Assembly (NCBI RefSeq): GCF_014648435.1
Contig: NZ_BMRC01000014.1
Location: forward strand, 127,439-191,438
Direction of reading: 5' to 3'
DNA: 64,000 nucleotides
DNA from: Nonomuraea spiralis
GTDB taxonomy: Bacteria; Actinomycetota; Actinomycetes; Streptosporangiales; Streptosporangiaceae
The notes beneath the pieces are model-generated. The model was not told the DNA's origin, did no database searches, and saw nothing but the letters and a program-made list of their open reading frames with translations. The position numbers and the translations under genes were made by a program. This document shows, one piece after another, positions 50,610 through 59,637 of this stretch. The stretch's first letter is position 1. Each line of letters opens with the position of its first letter.

Positions 50610-51506
50610 CTAGGCGGAGGTCACGAAAAGGGCGATCTGACGTCCGAGTTCGGTCCCGGCGTCCTCCTGGAGGAAATGGCCGGCGCCGGCGATCACGGGA
50701 TGGGACAGCCCGGCCGTGCCCGCGATCGCCTTGAGCATGACGGGCGCCATGCCGCCGGTGATGGGGTCTCCGTCGGAGAAGGCCACCAGGAACGGCCGGT
50801 CGAGCGTCGTGAGGATCTGCCAGGCAGCGCGGTTGGCGGGCGCGGCGGGGTCGTCGGGCGTGGTCGGCACGAGTCCGGGCAGGGCGCGCGGCCCCGCCTT
50901 GTACGACTCGTCCGGGAACGGCGCGTCGTAGGCCGCGCGTACCTCGTCGCCGAGCCGGGTCCGGCAGCCCGCCTGGACGAACCGGGCGATGTCCAGCGTG
51001 GGGGCGCCGGTGACGGCGTCCTTGAAGCGGTGCCAGACCTCGGGCATGGGAATGTCACCCGTGGGCAAGCCCGTGTTGGCGGCCACGATCCTGGCGACGC
51101 GCCCCGGATGCTCGGCGGCGATCCGCAGCCCGATCAGGCCGCCCCAGTCCTGGCCGACGACGGTGACGCCGTTCAGGCCGAGGGCGTCGAACAGCAGCGC
51201 GCGGGTCCACTCGACGTGCCGGGCGTAGGTGTGGTCGGCCGGGTCGGCCGGTTTGTCGGAGCGGCCGAAGCCGATGAGGTCGGGGGCGATCGCGCGCAGC
51301 CCGGCCGCGGCCAGCTCGGGCATGACGTGGCGGTAGAGGAAGGACCAGCTCGGCTCGCCGTGCAGCAGGACGACCGGCTCGCCGTCCTTCGGGCCCGCCT
51401 CGACGTAGGCCATGCGCGGGCCGTCGGGCAGGTCGGCGTACCGGGGCTCGTAGGGGAAGCCGGGCAGGCCGGCGAAGCGGTCTTCGGGGGTGCGCAGAGT
51501 CCGCAT
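50610..51506 (-). CDS. haloalkane dehalogenase (alpha/beta hydrolase)
   Basis: The product has 298 residues with the alpha/beta-hydrolase fold. The oxyanion region is LLHGEPSWSFLYRHVMPEL and the nucleophile is D120 in VTVVGQDWGG, with the adjacent W121 that binds halide, both diagnostic of haloalkane dehalogenases (HLD-I/DhlA-like). The catalytic histidine is in AGAGHFLQED (near 277). It hydrolyses carbon-halogen bonds of small haloalkanes in the cytosol, although many family members act on unknown natural substrates. It stands alone; the TPR gene lies 15 bases upstream on the same strand and could be co-transcribed. Confidence 0.88.
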   Translation of the reverse strand: MRTLRTPEDRFAGLPGFPYEPRYADLPDGPRMAYVEAGPKDGEPVVLLHGEPSWSFLYRHVMPELAAAGLRAIAPDLIGFGRSDKPADPADHTYARHVEWTRALLFDALGLNGVTVVGQDWGGLIGLRIAAEHPGRVARIVAANTGLPTGDIPMPEVWHRFKDAVTGAPTLDIARFVQAGCRTRLGDEVRAAYDAPFPDESYKAGPRALPGLVPTTPDDPAAPANRAAWQILTTLDRPFLVAFSDGDPITGGMAPVMLKAIAGTAGLSHPVIAGAGHFLQEDAGTELGRQIALFVTSA

Positions 51507-51521
51507 AGAACAAAACTCTAG

Positions 51522-53261
51522 TCAGCGTCGCTGGTGACGTCCGGGGAACTCGCCGACGAGCACCTGTTTGGGGGTGATGCGCAGCACGTCCGGGCCGGCC
51601 CTGGCGATGCCGCGCACCTCGACCCAGAACCGGCGTTGCAGCGGGTCGGCCGCGAACACCGCGACCCGGGGGTCGGCCTCGACGGCCTCCCACACCCGGG
51701 GTTCGGCGATCAGCCGCAACTCGCCCGAGGAGGTGAGGGAGCCGGCCGCGCCGACGACCCGCGGGCCCATGGAGTCGCCGTAGGACAGCACGAGGCTCCT
51801 GGCGTAGGCGAACGCCTGGCGTACCTCGGAGGTCAGCGCCACCGAGGGCGCGCCGCCCATGGGCAGGTCGCACATGACGAGGGAGGCCCGCCAGGGTCCC
51901 GGCGCGCCGTGCCACCACGCGCGCAGGGCGCGTACCGCGAACACCGCCACCGCCGCGCCGAGCGCGCCCAGGCCCGCCCGCCATCCCCACGCCGACCCCA
52001 GCGCGCCGCCCGCGGCGCAGCCCAGCGCGGCCAGCGACACCAGCGCTCCCGCGGCCAGTAGTCCGGCGTCGCCCCTCCGCCGGGCGCGCAGGCAGGCCCG
52101 CACCATCGGGTACGGCACCGCCACCGCCGCCACCGCGGCCCGCGGCTCGACCGCCAGAGCCCCGGCCGCCAGCGCCACCAGCACCGACCACGTCCTGATG
52201 AGCACGATCCACAACGTCACCCCGGTGTCGCGCGCCGCCGTGCGCTCCCCGGGTACGGCCCCCAGCTCGGCCAGGGCCGACATCGGCCGCCCCCGCCACG
52301 CCTCCGCCAGCACCCGTACGACCGCCAGCGCCGGCCACCCCAGGACCACGATCCCGGCCAGCCCCGCCCAGACCGGGTCGAGCCAGGACGGCGTCGCGGG
52401 CACAGCGCCCAACAGCAGCCAGGCGGCGAACGCCGGCACCGACAACCCGGCCGACAACACGGCCGCGCCCAGCCAGGGATCGCGCCCCGCCATCGCCGGC
52501 ACGTACGCCCAGACGCCCACCCGCCGCGCCTGCCGCACCGTCAGGGGCACCAGCGCGGCCAGCGCGCCGATCCCGCACACCTGGGCCCACACCCCCGCCT
52601 CAAGCGCCGGCGCGGCCGCCGTGACGGCGATCGTGGCCAGGGCGAGCAACAACCGGGTCTGGCGCGCCCACACCTCCAGCGCCCGCCGGGCCCGTCCCGT
52701 CTGGCGGGGATCGACCGGCCAGGCGGGGTCGTGGTGCGGACGCGGCCGGTCCCAGCGCAGCAGGGTCAGGGCCAGGTTCACGCGGGCCTGCGGATGGCCG
52801 GGATCGCGGGCGAGCGCGGCGCGGTAGGCCCGCTCGGCGTCCGGGTGGTCCCCGCGCAGCAGCGCCAGGTCCCCGAGCAGGACCTCCGGGTCGGGCTCCT
52901 CGGGGGCGAACCGGGCGGCCAGGACGGCGTCGGCGACCGCCCCCGCCCAGCGGCCGGGGATCCGGCGGGAGATCGCGGCCAGGCGCAGGCGGGCCGACCA
53001 GGAGCCGGGCGCGAGGTCCACCGCGCGCTCGGCGGGGGGCAGGGCGTCGGCGTCGCGTCCCTGCCGCTCGTGGGCCAGGCTGATGAGGCGGTGGGCCCAT
53101 TCGTCGGCCGGGTCGAGGTCGGCCGCCCGGCGCGCGGCCTCCAGCGCCGACTCGGGACGGCCGGCGTTCAGCCTGGTCAGCGCCTCGGCGCACCACTCGC
53201 GTGAGGACTTATCGGAAATATCGTCTTTCCCGGCACTGCCATCGATCCCCACGGCTTCCAT
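51522..53261 (-). CDS. TPR-containing multi-pass membrane protein, unknown
   Basis: The product has 579 residues. Residues 20-175 hold about four tetratricopeptide repeats (EWCAEALTRLNAGRPESALE, AARRAADLDPADEWAHRLIS, AERAYRAALARDPGHPQARV), residues about 200-440 contain roughly eight hydrophobic segments, and residues 460-579 form a C-terminal domain with strands (SSGELRLIAEPRVWEAVEAD, ITPKQVLVGEFPG). TPRs suggest a protein-interaction role at the cytosolic face. I do not recognise the family. No good ribosome site precedes the ATG at 53261. Confidence 0.7.
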   Translation of the reverse strand: MEAVGIDGSAGKDDISDKSSREWCAEALTRLNAGRPESALEAARRAADLDPADEWAHRLISLAHERQGRDADALPPAERAVDLAPGSWSARLRLAAISRRIPGRWAGAVADAVLAARFAPEEPDPEVLLGDLALLRGDHPDAERAYRAALARDPGHPQARVNLALTLLRWDRPRPHHDPAWPVDPRQTGRARRALEVWARQTRLLLALATIAVTAAAPALEAGVWAQVCGIGALAALVPLTVRQARRVGVWAYVPAMAGRDPWLGAAVLSAGLSVPAFAAWLLLGAVPATPSWLDPVWAGLAGIVVLGWPALAVVRVLAEAWRGRPMSALAELGAVPGERTAARDTGVTLWIVLIRTWSVLVALAAGALAVEPRAAVAAVAVPYPMVRACLRARRRGDAGLLAAGALVSLAALGCAAGGALGSAWGWRAGLGALGAAVAVFAVRALRAWWHGAPGPWRASLVMCDLPMGGAPSVALTSEVRQAFAYARSLVLSYGDSMGPRVVGAAGSLTSSGELRLIAEPRVWEAVEADPRVAVFAADPLQRRFWVEVRGIARAGPDVLRITPKQVLVGEFPGRHQRR

Positions 53262-53306
53262 GATCTGGTGGCGGGGGAGCGTTGGGTAGATCCCGACATA
53301 TGGCTG

Positions 53307-53324
53307 TATCTCTCTAGAGAGGTA
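53307..53324. promoter_or_regulatory. 18-bp palindrome between TPR and MFS genes
   Basis: TATCTCTCTAGAGAGGTA contains a perfect 12-bp palindrome CTCTCTAGAGAG (53310-53321) and extends to 18 bp with one mismatch. It lies 46 bases before the TPR gene and 183 bases before the MFS gene on the other strand and may be an operator. Confidence 0.5.
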
Positions 53325-53507
53325 TGGCGGGTCGTGGATGCGCCGATACCGCTATCCCCGGCGCCTGGCATGGCTTAAGCTGCCACGCAAGCCGGAGTGG
53401 AGAGCCGCGGCAGGAGAGGGCAGGAGATCGCCCCCCGCGAGTTTCGCCGCTTTCGACCATTTTGCACGTGCGGGCCCTGGTGACCGGATCGGCCTGCGAG
53501 GAGGCCC

Positions 53508-55037
53508 ATGACCGTCACACAGGCCGCACCCCTCGTACGGCGTGCCGGCCGCGAACCCCGGGACAACCGCTGGGCCGTCCTCGTCCTGCTCTGCCTGAGC
53601 CTGCTCCTGATCACGGTCGACGCCACCGTCCTGCACATCGCGGTGCCCGCGCTCACGGCCGCGCTGGAGCCGTCCGCCGTGCAGCTGCTGTGGATCATCG
53701 ACATCTACTCGCTCGTCGTCGCGCCGCTGCTCATCGTGTTCGGCACGCTCGGCGACCGTTACGGGCGCAAGCGGCTGGTCCTGGGCGGCTTCGTGCTGTT
53801 CGGCCTGGCCTCGGCGGGGGCGGCGTTCGCGCCCACCCCGCTGACCCTGATCATGGCCAGGGCGCTGCTCGGCGTCGGGGGGGCCATGATCATGCCGGCC
53901 ACGCTCTCGCTGATCCGCCAGGTGTTCACCGACCGGCGCGAGCGGGCCGTCGCGCTCGGCGTCTGGAGCGCGGTCGCCGCGGCCGGCGCGGCGGTCGGCC
54001 CGCTGATCGGCGGCGTGCTCGTCGGCGTCTGGTGGGGCGCGGTCTTCCTGATCAACGTGCCGATCCTGCTGGTGCTGCTGCCCGCGGCCGTACGGCTGCT
54101 GCCGGAGTCGCCGCGGCGTACGGAACGCCCTTGGGACTCCCCGAGCGCCGTGTTGTCGGTGCTCGGCATCCTCGCCCTGGCCTTCGGGCTGAAGGAGGCC
54201 GGGTCGGGGAGCCTGCTGCCGTTCTGGGCCTCGGTGCTGGTGTTCCTCGGCGGGGCCGGGCTGCTGGTCGCGTTCGTACGCCGCCAGTCCCGCCTGACGG
54301 CGCCCCTGCTGGAGCTCGGGCTGTTCCGGCGGCGGGAGTTCACCACCGGCGTGGCCGGCGTGCTGCTGGGCGTGTTCGCGCTGGTCGGCCTCCAGCTCAT
54401 GCTGGCCCAATACCTGCAGCTCGTGCTGGGCGACAGCCCGCTGCGCGCGGCGGTCAGGATGTTGCCCCTGGTGTTGTCGGCCGTCACCGGCGGGCTGGCG
54501 GCGGCCCACATCCTGCCCAGGATCGGCATGCGCGCCACCATGAGCGGCGGGCTCGGGCTGGTCGCGCTGGCCCTGACGCCCACGCTGAGCTGGGGCGTCG
54601 AGGGCCATCCCGTCATGCTGGCGGTCTGCTTCGTGGGCATCGGGTTCGGCGTGCAGGTGGCGCTGCTGGCCGCCTCCGACACGATCATGTCCACGGTCCC
54701 GGAGTCCCGCGCGGGCGGGGCCGCGGCCATCGAGGAGACCGCGTACGAGCTGGGCGCGGGCCTCGGCGTCGCCGTGCTCGGCACGATCACCACGATCGCC
54801 TACGCGCCCGCGCTGCCCGCCGTGCCCGGCGTGTCCGCCGGCGGCATGGACCAGGCCAGGCAGTCGCTAGCCGGAGCCGCCCACGTCGCCCGCGAGATCG
54901 GCGGCAGCACCGGCGGCGCGCTGCTCGACGCCGCCCGCTGGGCGTTCGTCAACGCGCTGCACACGACCGTGGTCGTCAGCGTCGTCCTGCTCAGCCTGAC
55001 CGCCGTTGCCGTGGCCGTGCTGCTCGGCCGTGATTGA
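53508..55037 (+). CDS. MFS drug-type exporter, 14-helix (SmvA/QacA-like)
   Basis: The product has 509 residues with 14 predicted membrane helices. The first helix carries LLITVDATVLHIAVPALTAA with the membrane Asp typical of QacA/SmvA exporters; motif A is GTLGDRYGRKRLVLGGFVLF and motif C-like SAVAAAGAAVGPLIGGVLVG follows. It probably extrudes cationic or lipophilic drugs. GAGGAGGCCC precedes the ATG. The DoxX gene starts eight bases after its stop, which suggests a shared transcript. Confidence 0.88.
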   Translation: MTVTQAAPLVRRAGREPRDNRWAVLVLLCLSLLLITVDATVLHIAVPALTAALEPSAVQLLWIIDIYSLVVAPLLIVFGTLGDRYGRKRLVLGGFVLFGLASAGAAFAPTPLTLIMARALLGVGGAMIMPATLSLIRQVFTDRRERAVALGVWSAVAAAGAAVGPLIGGVLVGVWWGAVFLINVPILLVLLPAAVRLLPESPRRTERPWDSPSAVLSVLGILALAFGLKEAGSGSLLPFWASVLVFLGGAGLLVAFVRRQSRLTAPLLELGLFRRREFTTGVAGVLLGVFALVGLQLMLAQYLQLVLGDSPLRAAVRMLPLVLSAVTGGLAAAHILPRIGMRATMSGGLGLVALALTPTLSWGVEGHPVMLAVCFVGIGFGVQVALLAASDTIMSTVPESRAGGAAAIEETAYELGAGLGVAVLGTITTIAYAPALPAVPGVSAGGMDQARQSLAGAAHVAREIGGSTGGALLDAARWAFVNALHTTVVVSVVLLSLTAVAVAVLLGRD

Positions 55038-55045
55038 GGTGTGCC

Positions 55046-55732
55046 ATGTCCCGCTCCGGGCAGACAAGTACCGTGAAACAGGGCCTTCGTGATATCGCCG
55101 CTTTAGTCGCCCGCGTCGGCGTGGGCGGCATCTTCTTCGCCAACGGCTGGACCAAGCTTGAAGACGGTCTCACGGCCACCGGCGCGAAGTTCCTCCAGCA
55201 GGGGGCGCCCGCCCCCGGCGCGTGGGCCACGGTCACCATGCTCACCGAGCTGATCGGCGGCGCGCTGCTGATCGCCGGGCTCGCGGTCTCCGCCACCGGG
55301 CTGATCCTGTTCGCCGAGGCGCTGGCGGTCTTCGTGGTGGCCCCGCCGCTCAATCCCATCAGCCTGAACGAGCTGATCCTCCTCGGCACGGCCTCCATCC
55401 TGCTCGCCGTCGTGGGCGCGGGACGGTTGTCGGTCGACCACATGGTCGTGATCCGCAGGAGGGAGACCGAGGCGGCCAACGAGTTCGCCGCCGACGCCGA
55501 GGCCGACCGCGTCATCGCCTCGCTGCGCGACTCCGACGAACCCGCGCCCGAGCCCGCGAAGGACGCCGTGTCACCGGGGGAGGACACCGCGCCGCACCCC
55601 CGGCCGCGCGCCGAGCCCGTCAAGAAGCCCGCGGCCGAGGAGCCCGCTCCGGCGCCGGTCGCCGGGGACACGCTGGTGGCGGGCCGCAAGAAGCCCGCGC
55701 CGCGCGGCCGGCGTCCCTCAGCGGAGGGCTGA
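55046..55732 (+). CDS. DoxX-family membrane protein
   Basis: The product has 228 residues. Residues 10-140 contain four hydrophobic helices with the DoxX markers DIAALVARVGVGGIFFANGW, TKLEDGL and TMLTELIGGALLIAGLAVSA. Residues 140-228 are a charged Pro/Ala/Glu-rich cytosolic tail. DoxX proteins act with thiol or oxidative-stress systems in mycobacteria. The ATG at 55046 has a GAGGTG ribosome site; the TTG at 55034 overlaps the MFS stop. Its end overlaps the convergent DMT transporter by 15 bases. Confidence 0.82.
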   Translation: MSRSGQTSTVKQGLRDIAALVARVGVGGIFFANGWTKLEDGLTATGAKFLQQGAPAPGAWATVTMLTELIGGALLIAGLAVSATGLILFAEALAVFVVAPPLNPISLNELILLGTASILLAVVGAGRLSVDHMVVIRRRETEAANEFAADAEADRVIASLRDSDEPAPEPAKDAVSPGEDTAPHPRPRAEPVKKPAAEEPAPAPVAGDTLVAGRKKPAPRGRRPSAEG

Positions 55733-56632
55733 GCGGGCGGGCACGCGCAACGCGCCCTGCGTGAGCGCGATGGCCAGCAGGATGACGAGCGCGCCCACCG
55801 GCTGGTTCCAGCTGATCGTCTCGTCGAGCACCAGCACGCCGGAGACCACCGCGAACACCGGCAGCAAATACGTCACCGTCGAGGTCGTCGTCACGCCCGC
55901 CCTGGCCTGCACCCAGTACAGCAGCAGGTAGGCCACGCCCGTGCCGAGGCCGCCGAGCCCCAGCATGCTCCACCAGACCTCGGCGGGCGCCGCGCTGTCC
56001 ACCAGCGGCACGCCGGCCACCAGCGTGATCACCGCGAGCTGGACCGCGCCGGTCAGGAGCTGGCCCGCGGCCAGCACCACCGGCGGCTCCGAGCGGCGCC
56101 CGGTGATGAACCGGCCCATGTACGCCCCTCCGACGCCGTAGCACAGCGCCGCGCCGAAGCAGGCCAGGCTGCCGCCGAGCTGCCCGCCCGCCATGGGCTG
56201 CCACACCCCGAGCACGACCATGACGCCCGCGAACCCGAGGCCCAGCCCGGCCGCCCGCGCCGCGGTCGCCCGTTCGGCGCGCAGCAGCAGGGTGAAGGCC
56301 AGCGTGCACAGGGGGGTGGTGGCGTTCCAGATGGCGGCGACGACGGAGGAGACGTACTGCTCGCCGTAGGCGAACAGGGTGAAGGGCAGGGTGGTGAGGA
56401 CGACGGAGGCGATCTGGAAGTGCCCCCACAGCCGCGGGTCGCGGGGGAGCCCCTGGCTGGTGACCGCGAGCGCGAGCAGCAGGGTGACCGCCCCGACCGC
56501 CATGCGGCCGAACGACACCTGCAACGGGTGCAGCGCCCCCACCGCGATCTTGATGAAGAAGAAACTGTTGCCCCAGATGGCGGCCAGCAGCAGGAACGCC
56601 GGCAGCCACCTCCCCGCGGCCTTGCTCTGCAC
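55718..56632 (-). CDS. EamA/DMT-family transporter
   Basis: The product has 304 residues, ten membrane helices and two EamA repeats (WLPAFLLLAAIWGNSFFFIK in the first, GGSLACFGAALCYGVGGAYM opening the second). The family exports amino acids, purines or other small metabolites; the substrate is unknown. I chose the GTG at 56632, which has AGGAGGCGTCGA upstream; the frame could extend to 56707 but that part lacks family sequence and overlaps sthA. It is downstream of sthA on the same strand. Confidence 0.85.
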   Translation of the reverse strand: MQSKAAGRWLPAFLLLAAIWGNSFFFIKIAVGALHPLQVSFGRMAVGAVTLLLALAVTSQGLPRDPRLWGHFQIASVVLTTLPFTLFAYGEQYVSSVVAAIWNATTPLCTLAFTLLLRAERATAARAAGLGLGFAGVMVVLGVWQPMAGGQLGGSLACFGAALCYGVGGAYMGRFITGRRSEPPVVLAAGQLLTGAVQLAVITLVAGVPLVDSAAPAEVWWSMLGLGGLGTGVAYLLLYWVQARAGVTTTSTVTYLLPVFAVVSGVLVLDETISWNQPVGALVILLAIALTQGALRVPARSALR

Positions 56633-56703
56633 TCGACGCCTCCTGTAGATGAACCAGCGAGAGCGTAGCGAGTGGAACCGACAGAAAGTGTTTCGAAACG
56701 GAC

Positions 56704-58107
56704 TCACATGTCAGCGGTGAGCCGGGCCACCACACGCATCTTGTTCATCGCGTCCAGCGCCGCCACCTTGTACGACTCGGCCAGCGTCGGATAGTTGAAC
56801 ACCGCGTTGACCAGATAGTCGATGGTCCCGCCGCAGCCCATCAGGGTCTGGCCGATGTGCACCAGCTCGGTCGCGCCCGTGCCGAACACGTGCACGCCGA
56901 GCAGCCGCCGGTCCTCCGAGGAGACCAGCAGCTTGAGCATCCCGTACGAGTCGCCGATGATCTGCCCCCTCGCCAGCTCCCGGTAGCGCGAGACGCCCAC
57001 CTCGAACGGGATCCTGTCGCGGGTCAGCTCGTCCTCCGACTTCCCGACGAAGCTGATCTCGGGGATGGTGTAGATCCCGATCGGCGGCAGCTCCCGCAGC
57101 TCCTCGACGGGCTCGCCGCAGGCGTGCTGGGCGGCCACCCTGCCCTGCTCCATCGAGGTGGCGGCCAGGGCGGGGAAGCCGATCACGTCGCCGACCGCGT
57201 AGATGTGCGGCACGGCCGTGGCGTAGTGGGCGTCCACCCGGATCCTGCCGCGGTCGTCGGCGGCCAGCCCGGCGGCCTCCAGATTCAGCTCGGCCGTCTT
57301 GCCCTGCCGGCCCGCCGAGTACATGACGCAGTCGGCGGGGATCTTCTTGCCGCTCTCCAGCAGGGTCAGCGCGCCGCGCGGACGGCGTTCGACGGCGGCG
57401 ACGTGCTCGCCGAAGCGGAACGTCACCGCCAGGTCGCGCAGGTGGTACTTGAGGGCCTCCACGATCTCCAGGTCGCAGAACTCCAGCATGCGCTCGCGCC
57501 GTTCGACCACGGTCACCTTGGTGCCGAGCGCGGCGAACATGGAGGCGTACTCGATGCCGATGACCCCGGCGCCGACGACGACCATGGTCTCGGGCACGCG
57601 GTCGAGACGCAGGATCGCGTCGGAGTCGATGACCGTGCGCTCGTCGAACTCCACGCTGTCGGGACGGGCGGGGGAGGTGCCGGTCGCGATCACGATCTTG
57701 TCGGCGGTGACCTTGCGCTCCTCGTCGCCGCTGATCCCGATGGTGTGCGGGTCGAGGAAGCGGCCGGTGCCCGGCAGGACGGTGACGTGGTTGCGGCCGA
57801 GCTGGCTGCGGATCACCTGGATCTCGCGGCCGATCACGTGCTGGGTGCGCATCCCGAGGTCGGCGACGGTGATCTCGTCCTTGACGCGGTAGCTGGCGCC
57901 GTACAGCTCGCGCTGGTTGAGGCCGGTGAGGTAGAGGACCGCCTCGCGCAGCGTCTTGGAGGGGATCGTGCCGGTGTTGATGCAGACGCCGCCGATCATG
58001 TTCCGCTTCTCGACGACGGCGACGCGCCGGCCCAGCTTCGCCGCCGCGATGGCGGCCTTCTGCCCGCCGGGACCGGAGCCGAGCACCAACACGTCGAAGT
58101 CCGCCAC
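56704..58107 (-). CDS. sthA: soluble pyridine nucleotide transhydrogenase
   Basis: The product has 467 residues of the class I flavoprotein disulphide-reductase superfamily. The FAD site is VLVLGSGPGGQKAAIAAAKL, the NAD(P) site VVVGAGVIGIEYASMFAALG and the second FAD motif HIYAVGDVIGFPALAATSME. The redox dithiol of dihydrolipoamide dehydrogenases (CxxxxC) is missing: the segment reads GGVCINTGTIPSKT with a single Cys. That, with IPSKTLREA, marks the Si-specific transhydrogenase SthA, which converts NADPH + NAD+ to NADP+ + NADH. The start is a GTG without clear ribosome site. Confidence 0.9.
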   Translation of the reverse strand: MADFDVLVLGSGPGGQKAAIAAAKLGRRVAVVEKRNMIGGVCINTGTIPSKTLREAVLYLTGLNQRELYGASYRVKDEITVADLGMRTQHVIGREIQVIRSQLGRNHVTVLPGTGRFLDPHTIGISGDEERKVTADKIVIATGTSPARPDSVEFDERTVIDSDAILRLDRVPETMVVVGAGVIGIEYASMFAALGTKVTVVERRERMLEFCDLEIVEALKYHLRDLAVTFRFGEHVAAVERRPRGALTLLESGKKIPADCVMYSAGRQGKTAELNLEAAGLAADDRGRIRVDAHYATAVPHIYAVGDVIGFPALAATSMEQGRVAAQHACGEPVEELRELPPIGIYTIPEISFVGKSEDELTRDRIPFEVGVSRYRELARGQIIGDSYGMLKLLVSSEDRRLLGVHVFGTGATELVHIGQTLMGCGGTIDYLVNAVFNYPTLAESYKVAALDAMNKMRVVARLTADM

Positions 58108-58183
58108 ATCGCCCAGTGTGAGCGCGCGGGGCCGGTGACGGAAGGGCCACAGCCCAGACAGCGCGTACGACGTCCGGATTCCG

Positions 58184-59029
58184 TCAGGTCCGGCGCCGGC
58201 GGGCGGGCCGCGTACTGAAGCGCACCTCGTCGCCCGGCCGGAGCTGCGCCGCGACCGGCAGGTCGGCCTCGCGTACCACCGCGATCACGGGATAGCCCCC
58301 CGTGGGCGGGTGGTCGGCGAGGAACACGATCGGCTGCCCGCTCGGCGGCACCTGCACCGCCCCGGTGACCATCCCCTCGCTCGGCAGCTCGCCCTTCCTG
58401 GCCCGTGCCAGCTCGGGCCCGCCCAGCCGCACCCCGACGCGGTTGCTGTCCTGGCTCACCACGTACGGCCCCCCGCACAGCGCCTCCAGCGCCCCCGGCG
58501 CGAACCAGTCGTCCCGCGGCCCTGCCAGCACCCGCAGCACGGCGGGCCCCGGCCCCGGCGGCGGCGCCAGATCGACCGAGATCTCCTCGACGGCCGCCCC
58601 GCCCACCGGCAGCAGCGTCCCGGCCCGCAGCGGCTCGGGGCCGAGGCCCGACAGCGAGTCGGTGGACCGGCTGCCCAGCACCGGCTCGACCGCGATCCCG
58701 CCCCGCACCGCCACGTACGTCCGCAGACCCCACTCCGGCGCCCCCAGCCGCAGCTCGCCGCCGGGCGGCACCCAGAACGGCACCCCCATGCGCGCCGCCG
58801 CCGGCGCCCCGGCCAGCGCCACCCACGCGCCGCCGTGGAAGCGCAGCCGCGCCATGCCGAACGTCACCTCGACGCCCGCCGCGTCCTCGCGGTTGCCCAC
58901 CAGCCGGTTGGCCAGCCGCAGGCTGCGCGCGTCGGCCGCCCCCGACCTCGGCACCCCCAGATGGGCCAGGCCGGGCCGCCCGAGATCCTGGACGGTCGCG
59001 TAGGGACCGGGCGCGATCACCTCGATCAT
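58184..59029 (-). CDS. pxpC: 5-oxoprolinase subunit PxpC
   Basis: The product has 281 residues of the biotin-dependent carboxyltransferase-like family: EVIAPGPYATVQDLGRPGLA, then VPRSGAADARSLRLANRLVG, then ISQDSNR-like VVSQDSNRVGVRLGG and PIVFLADHPPTGGYPVIAVV. PxpC works with PxpA and PxpB to open the 5-oxoproline (pyroglutamate) ring to glutamate with ATP. It is shorter than the Bacillus protein (about 330) but has all conserved blocks. The ATG overlaps the pxpB stop by four bases (ATGA), so translation is coupled. Confidence 0.92.
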   Translation of the reverse strand: MIEVIAPGPYATVQDLGRPGLAHLGVPRSGAADARSLRLANRLVGNREDAAGVEVTFGMARLRFHGGAWVALAGAPAAARMGVPFWVPPGGELRLGAPEWGLRTYVAVRGGIAVEPVLGSRSTDSLSGLGPEPLRAGTLLPVGGAAVEEISVDLAPPPGPGPAVLRVLAGPRDDWFAPGALEALCGGPYVVSQDSNRVGVRLGGPELARARKGELPSEGMVTGAVQVPPSGQPIVFLADHPPTGGYPVIAVVREADLPVAAQLRPGDEVRFSTRPARRRRT

Positions 59030-59637
59030 GCGCGTTCGAACCGCACGCGCGTCCCGGGCCTGAACGGCGACGGCGGATCGGCCGACACGTCCCACACCCG
59101 CGCCGGTGTACGGCCCAGCAGCCGCCACCCGCCCGGCGAGGCGGTGGGGTAGACCGCCGAGTACGGCCCCGCGACCGCCACCGACCCGGCCGGCACCGAC
59201 GTGCGCGGCGTGTCCAGCCGGGGCACCTCCAGCACCGGGTCGAGCCCGGTCAGATAGGCGAATCCCGGCGCGAACCCCAGCCATCCGACCACCAGCTCGC
59301 GCCCGGTGTGCCGGGCGACCACCTCCTCGGCCGGGATCCCGGCCAGCGCCGCCACGGAATCGAGATCGGCCCCGTCATAGACGACGGGAATCGTCACCAC
59401 CGGCCCGGCCGGGACGTCCCCGGCGTCCCCGCCGGTCCGTACGGCCACGGCCGCCAGCCGGGCCCGCAACCGCTCCCGATCGGCGCCCGGCGCCACCACG
59501 AGCACGGTCTCGGGACCCGGCACGATCTCCACGACCCCTTCGGGCCGATCCGCGCGAAGCGCCGCGTCGAGCCGGTGAGAGGCCGCGAGCGACCCGGTCT
59601 CCACGAGCAGCGCGTGCTCTCCCGCCGTACGGATCAC
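59026..59637 (-). CDS. pxpB: 5-oxoprolinase subunit PxpB
   Basis: The product has 203 residues with the AHS1/KipI signature: GEHALLVETG at the N-terminus, VVTIPVVYDGADLDSVAALA, then VGWLGFAPGFAYLTGLDP and TPRTSVPAGSVAVAGPYSAV, YPTASPGGWRLLGRTP. It forms the PxpBC complex that phosphorylates and opens 5-oxoproline. It starts overlapping the pxpA stop by four bases and ends overlapping pxpC by four bases. Confidence 0.93.
   Translation of the reverse strand: MIRTAGEHALLVETGSLAASHRLDAALRADRPEGVVEIVPGPETVLVVAPGADRERLRARLAAVAVRTGGDAGDVPAGPVVTIPVVYDGADLDSVAALAGIPAEEVVARHTGRELVVGWLGFAPGFAYLTGLDPVLEVPRLDTPRTSVPAGSVAVAGPYSAVYPTASPGGWRLLGRTPARVWDVSADPPSPFRPGTRVRFERA

Noticed and set aside
53366..53385. 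Possible operator TGGCA...TGCCA around GCTTAAGC before the MFS gene
   Set aside because: The outer arms are displaced by two bases relative to the inner palindrome, so it is not a true dyad.
56633..56707. N-terminal extension of the DMT transporter to 56707
   Set aside because: It overlaps the sthA stop and lacks a ribosome site, while the GTG at 56632 has a strong one and begins at the family sequence.
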